A model generated the notes under the pieces. The model saw only the letters and a list, made by a program, of their open reading frames with translations, ran no database searches and had not been told where the DNA came from. Shown piece after piece: positions 61,939 to 64,000 of a stretch of DNA of 64,000 nucleotides; position 1 is the stretch's first letter, and each line of letters opens with the position of its first letter. A program made the translations under genes and the position numbers. This stretch comes from Roseibium album (GTDB lineage Bacteria; Pseudomonadota; Alphaproteobacteria; Rhizobiales; Stappiaceae): assembly GCF_001404515.1 (NCBI RefSeq), contig NZ_CXWE01000001.1, positions 186,001 through 250,000 on the forward strand. The letters are read 5' to 3'.

Positions 61939-62421
61939 TCAGGACTTCGGCAGGATGACCGCGTCGATCACGTGGATGACACCGTTGGAAGTTTCAATGT
62001 CGGCTGTCACAACCTTCGCACCGTCAACCTTGACACCGTCGGTTGCGTCCACGGAGATCTTGTCGCCCTGAACAGAAGCAACTTCAGCTTTCTTGCCTGC
62101 GATATCAGAAGACATCACTTTGCCCGGGACGACGTGATAGGTCAGGATCGCAACAAGCTGGTCCTTGTTTTCTGGCTTCAAAAGGTTCTCGACTGTACCT
62201 TCCGGCAGCGCCGCGAAAGCTTCGTCCGTTGGCGCGAATACGGTGAAGGGACCTTCGCCTTTCAGGGTGTCGACCAATCCTGCAGCCTGGACTGCAGCAA
62301 CGAGGGTGTTGAACGAACCGGCGCCGACTGCCGTGTCAACAATGTCCTTTTCACCGGCTTTTGCAACGGAAAGCGGCACGACGAGAAGAAGTGCAAAGAC
62401 GAGGTTCTGTATCAGTTTCAT
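61939..62421 (-). CDS. Exported fasciclin-domain protein
   Basis: A 160-residue secreted protein with one fasciclin (FAS1) domain, thought to mediate adhesion or protein-protein contact. The signal peptide covers about residues 1-22 (ends SVAKAG). The two conserved FAS1 blocks are [15 protein letters not shown] (H1) and [11 protein letters not shown] (H2), and [12 protein letters not shown] lies between them. The ATG at 62421 gives a normal signal peptide; the longer frame does not. A long perfect dyad lies 42-64 bases upstream. Confidence 0.95.
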   Translation of the reverse strand: MKLIQNLVFALLLVVPLSVAKAGEKDIVDTAVGAGSFNTLVAAVQAAGLVDTLKGEGPFTVFAPTDEAFAALPEGTVENLLKPENKDQLVAILTYHVVPGKVMSSDIAGKKAEVASVQGDKISVDATDGVKVDGAKVVTADIETSNGVIHVIDAVILPKS

Positions 62422-62462
62422 GACTAACTCCCGAAAATAGGTCACAGGCAAGGGTTTAACGC

Positions 62463-62485
62463 CTTGGAAAAAGACTTTTTCCAAG
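62463..62485. promoter_or_regulatory. Perfect 23-base dyad upstream of the fasciclin gene
   Basis: CTTGGAAAAA (62463-62472), centre GAC, TTTTTCCAAG (62476-62485): ten perfect inverted base pairs. It lies 42-64 bases before the fasciclin ATG, in the promoter zone. No adjacent regulator gene is seen, so its binder is unknown. Confidence 0.5.
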
Positions 62486-62655
62486 TCAAATCAAGATGTT
62501 GCTTGAGTGCCTGTGTCGCCGGTTCTACGCTTGGTACTTCGGAACGGATGAGGAAAAAATGATCCCGGATTTATACGCTCCGGCAAGTGATCCAACCGCA
62601 CTGCTTTCGCGTGGTGGATGATTTGAACGTGATCAACCGCTGAAGGAGAAGTCTG

Positions 62656-62829
62656 ATGCTGTTCACCATGCCGAACCTCGGCGCACGCTATACGCTTCTC
62701 TATTTCCTGCCCGCACCTGGCGCAGGTGGCCTCACAGTCAACAAGGGTCAGGTTGCCGCCGATGTCCTGGATAAATTCCCGGCCGGCCACTGGACTGTGA
62801 CGGCGGTCGTTCTTGTGTTGAGGTTCTGA
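62656..62829 (+). CDS. Small unannotated-type protein, 57 aa
   Basis: A short ORF with an excellent ribosome-binding site (GAAGGAGAAG, 62642-62651, 4-5 bases before the ATG). The peptide begins MLFTMPNLGARYTLLYFLPAP and ends AAVVLVLRF-like hydrophobic residues (WTVTAVVLVLRF). About 70 percent of its third codon positions are G or C, like real genes here. I recognise no family. The same DNA also lies in leftward open frames, which lack a start signal. It sits between the fasciclin and VOC genes. Confidence 0.5.
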   Translation: MLFTMPNLGARYTLLYFLPAPGAGGLTVNKGQVAADVLDKFPAGHWTVTAVVLVLRF

Positions 62830-63171
62830 CTGTCCTGTTGGTCTGTCGCCTCGACAAGGCTTGTTTCGGCCAGGACAACCAAGATGCGGAGGCGCATGCC
62901 ATCCGTATCGGCAACACGGCACAAGCGCCGGCGACCATAAAAACATGCACTCAAAACGCGGTTGCCGAGATTGATCTCCAGACCGCCGTCTTCGCTCCCT
63001 TCTTGAACCGTATTTCATGTTTGAAGTCTTTGTTGCTTGGTCCGGGGTTTGACGTCTGAAAGCGAATTGTTAGTATCCGCCAAGGCACTGCCCTGAACAG
63101 CGATGAACGGCGTTGACGACCGGCACCGTCCGGAGCAAACGCGCAGCTCGCATTTGAAACAGAGGGATGCC
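62830..63171. other. Intergenic region before the VOC gene
   Basis: About 340 bases. Reverse-strand open frames cover it (62491-63018 in one), but they show no recognisable product, no ribosome-binding site and an atypical Arg/Cys-rich composition. It probably carries the VOC gene promoter. Nothing else seen. Confidence 0.35.
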
Positions 63172-63558
63172 ATGCCTTCCGAAGAATTCAACTCGCTCCG
63201 TCTCGGCCGCATCGCCGCAATGCTGCCTGTCAGTGACATCGAAAGATCATATCAGGTCTACAAAGAGGTCTTCGGCTTCGAAAAGGTTTTTGAAAACGGT
63301 GACCCTGTCGGTTTCATGATATTGCAGAAGGATGAAGCAGAGCTGCATCTCACGCTTCAAAAAAACCACAAGGCGGCCACCTTCAACGTGGCGCATATGC
63401 TTGTCTCCGACGCGACCGAAACCTATCAAAGGTGCCAGGATCATGGACTGCGCATCATCAAGCGGCTTCAGGACAAGAACTATGGCCTGCGCGCGTTCGT
63501 CTTTGCTGATCCTGATGGCAACAGGATCGACGTGGGGGAACCAATCTCCCCGCCGTGA
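63172..63558 (+). CDS. VOC (glyoxalase/bleomycin-resistance) superfamily protein
   Basis: A 128-residue protein of the vicinal oxygen chelate fold. AAMLPVSDIERSYQVYKEVFGFEKVFENGDPVGFMIL is the first beta-alpha-beta unit. DEAELHLTLQKN and FVFADPDGNRIDVGEPI carry a His and acidic residues of the metal-binding pattern. Members detoxify methylglyoxal, degrade aromatics or bind bleomycin; this one is not assigned. CAGAGGGATGCC precedes the ATG at 63172. It is convergent with mutY. Confidence 0.88.
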   Translation: MPSEEFNSLRLGRIAAMLPVSDIERSYQVYKEVFGFEKVFENGDPVGFMILQKDEAELHLTLQKNHKAATFNVAHMLVSDATETYQRCQDHGLRIIKRLQDKNYGLRAFVFADPDGNRIDVGEPISPP

Positions 63559-63575
63559 AGCCGTGAAGTCTCCAC

Positions 63576-64000
63576 TTAGTCGAGCGCTGCCGACAGTACT
63601 TTCCGCATCACTGTCGGCAGCGCTTCCTCGTCGAGAGCAGCGGGTGGAGACCACCATGTACCTTCGACCATACGAAGGATGTCCTGCGGCGCGTATGCCC
63701 GCAAGACCGTGAGCCGCAGATGAAAATGCGTGAACGTGTGTTTCACCACGCCGGCGCATATTCGCCACTCGGACGGGAAGGGGACATGTTCCTGCGCGCC
63801 CGAAACGTCGAACGCTTCCGACCAGTCCGTGCCGGGAACCTCCGTCATGCCGCCTAGCAACCCCTTTGGCGGCCGGCGGCGCAAAAGGATAGCTCCGCTC
63901 TCCCGGTCGACGGCAACGAATGCAGCTCCATACCTGGTCGGCTTTTCTTTCTTTGGTGCCTTTCTGGGCAGCGCTTCGGCCAAGCTGGAATTCTGAACCT
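63576..64000 (-). CDS. mutY: A/G-specific adenine glycosylase, C-terminal part (5' end beyond window)
   Basis: The frame is open to the window edge; about 140 residues are visible. It is the C-terminal NUDIX-like domain of MutY, which recognises 8-oxoguanine opposite adenine: KPTRYGAAFVAVDRESGAILLRRRP, GLLGGMTEVPGTDW and VVKHTFTHFHLRLTV are typical. The catalytic HhH and iron-sulfur domains lie outside the window. The TTG at 63983 is not a real start. Other NUDIX proteins are possible, but the KHTFTHFHL motif favours MutY. Confidence 0.9.
   Translation of the reverse strand, partial: VQNSSLAEALPRKAPKKEKPTRYGAAFVAVDRESGAILLRRRPPKGLLGGMTEVPGTDWSEAFDVSGAQEHVPFPSEWRICAGVVKHTFTHFHLRLTVLRAYAPQDILRMVEGTWWSPPAALDEEALPTVMRKVLSAALD

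Noticed and set aside
62491..63018. 175-codon leftward frame with a CARCGQEIE-like patch
   Set aside because: The CxxC patch looked like a zinc ribbon, but the rest is Arg/Pro/His-rich, no start signal is seen, and the plus-strand small ORF at 62656 has a better ribosome-binding site and codon pattern.

Overview
The window is a gene-dense chromosomal segment (about 70 protein genes, short intergenic gaps, GC-rich third codon positions) from an alphaproteobacterium of the Hyphomicrobiales, most like the marine Stappiaceae (Roseibium/Labrenzia/Stappia). The evidence is a CcrM (GANTC) methyltransferase, twin Irr-type iron boxes before bacterioferritin, an IalB protein, alphaproteobacterial DUF2093, DUF4170 and DUF6101-like proteins, and the coxB-coxA-ctaB-coxF-ctaG-coxC-DUF983-surf1 order. 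The genus is an inference. I saw no rRNA, tRNA, CRISPR, transposase or prophage.

Layout. 1-9.1 kb: tail of a pseudouridine synthase, rsmD, a secreted MBL-fold protein, a patatin phospholipase, a PAS-GGDEF-EAL protein, a fluoroacetate-dehalogenase-like hydrolase and purD. 9.4-17.5 kb: ubiA, then pmbA-cysQ-DUF4170-DUF374-waaA-lpxK (lipid A/Kdo assembly) and small conserved genes. 17.8-22.8 kb: tldD, a HAD phosphatase, a Kef-type antiporter and IalB. 23.3-29.9 kb: the aa3 cytochrome c oxidase operon with its assembly factors. 29.9-42.8 kb: peroxiredoxin, DsbD-like protein, YqgE, thrC, an M16 peptidase, GNAT, a degenerate GGDEF/EAL protein, then a leftward run of lipid kinase, rnhA, thrB and ispH, and a lipoprotein. 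43.0-45.3 kb: a tandem glycine riboswitch driving gcvT-gcvH-osmC. 45.5-55.3 kb: stress and xenobiotic modules, each with its own MarR or HxlR regulator and visible operators, a VWA protein with five tandem repeats, a hemerythrin protein, and tyrS behind an apparent leader-peptide attenuator. 55.4-64 kb: ccrM, a divergent Tag-like glycosylase, an amino-acid ABC permease with binding protein, amn, bfr, a fasciclin protein, a VOC protein and the end of mutY.

How the genes work together. The cox block builds the terminal oxidase: subunits II, I and III, heme O synthesis (CtaB), CuB insertion (CtaG) and Surf1. The waaA/lpxK block makes Kdo2-lipid A, and tldD/pmbA form the TldD/E protease. thrB and thrC catalyse the last two steps of threonine synthesis. 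gcvT/gcvH are glycine-cleavage components switched on by glycine.

The most striking item is at 50981-51100. A 21-codon leader peptide with a Phe/Tyr-rich run sits before an intrinsic terminator and tyrS, and complementary segments there allow mutually exclusive terminator and antiterminator hairpins. This looks like ribosome-mediated attenuation of tyrosyl-tRNA synthetase, possibly from a leaderless mRNA. I do not know it as a described system in alphaproteobacteria.
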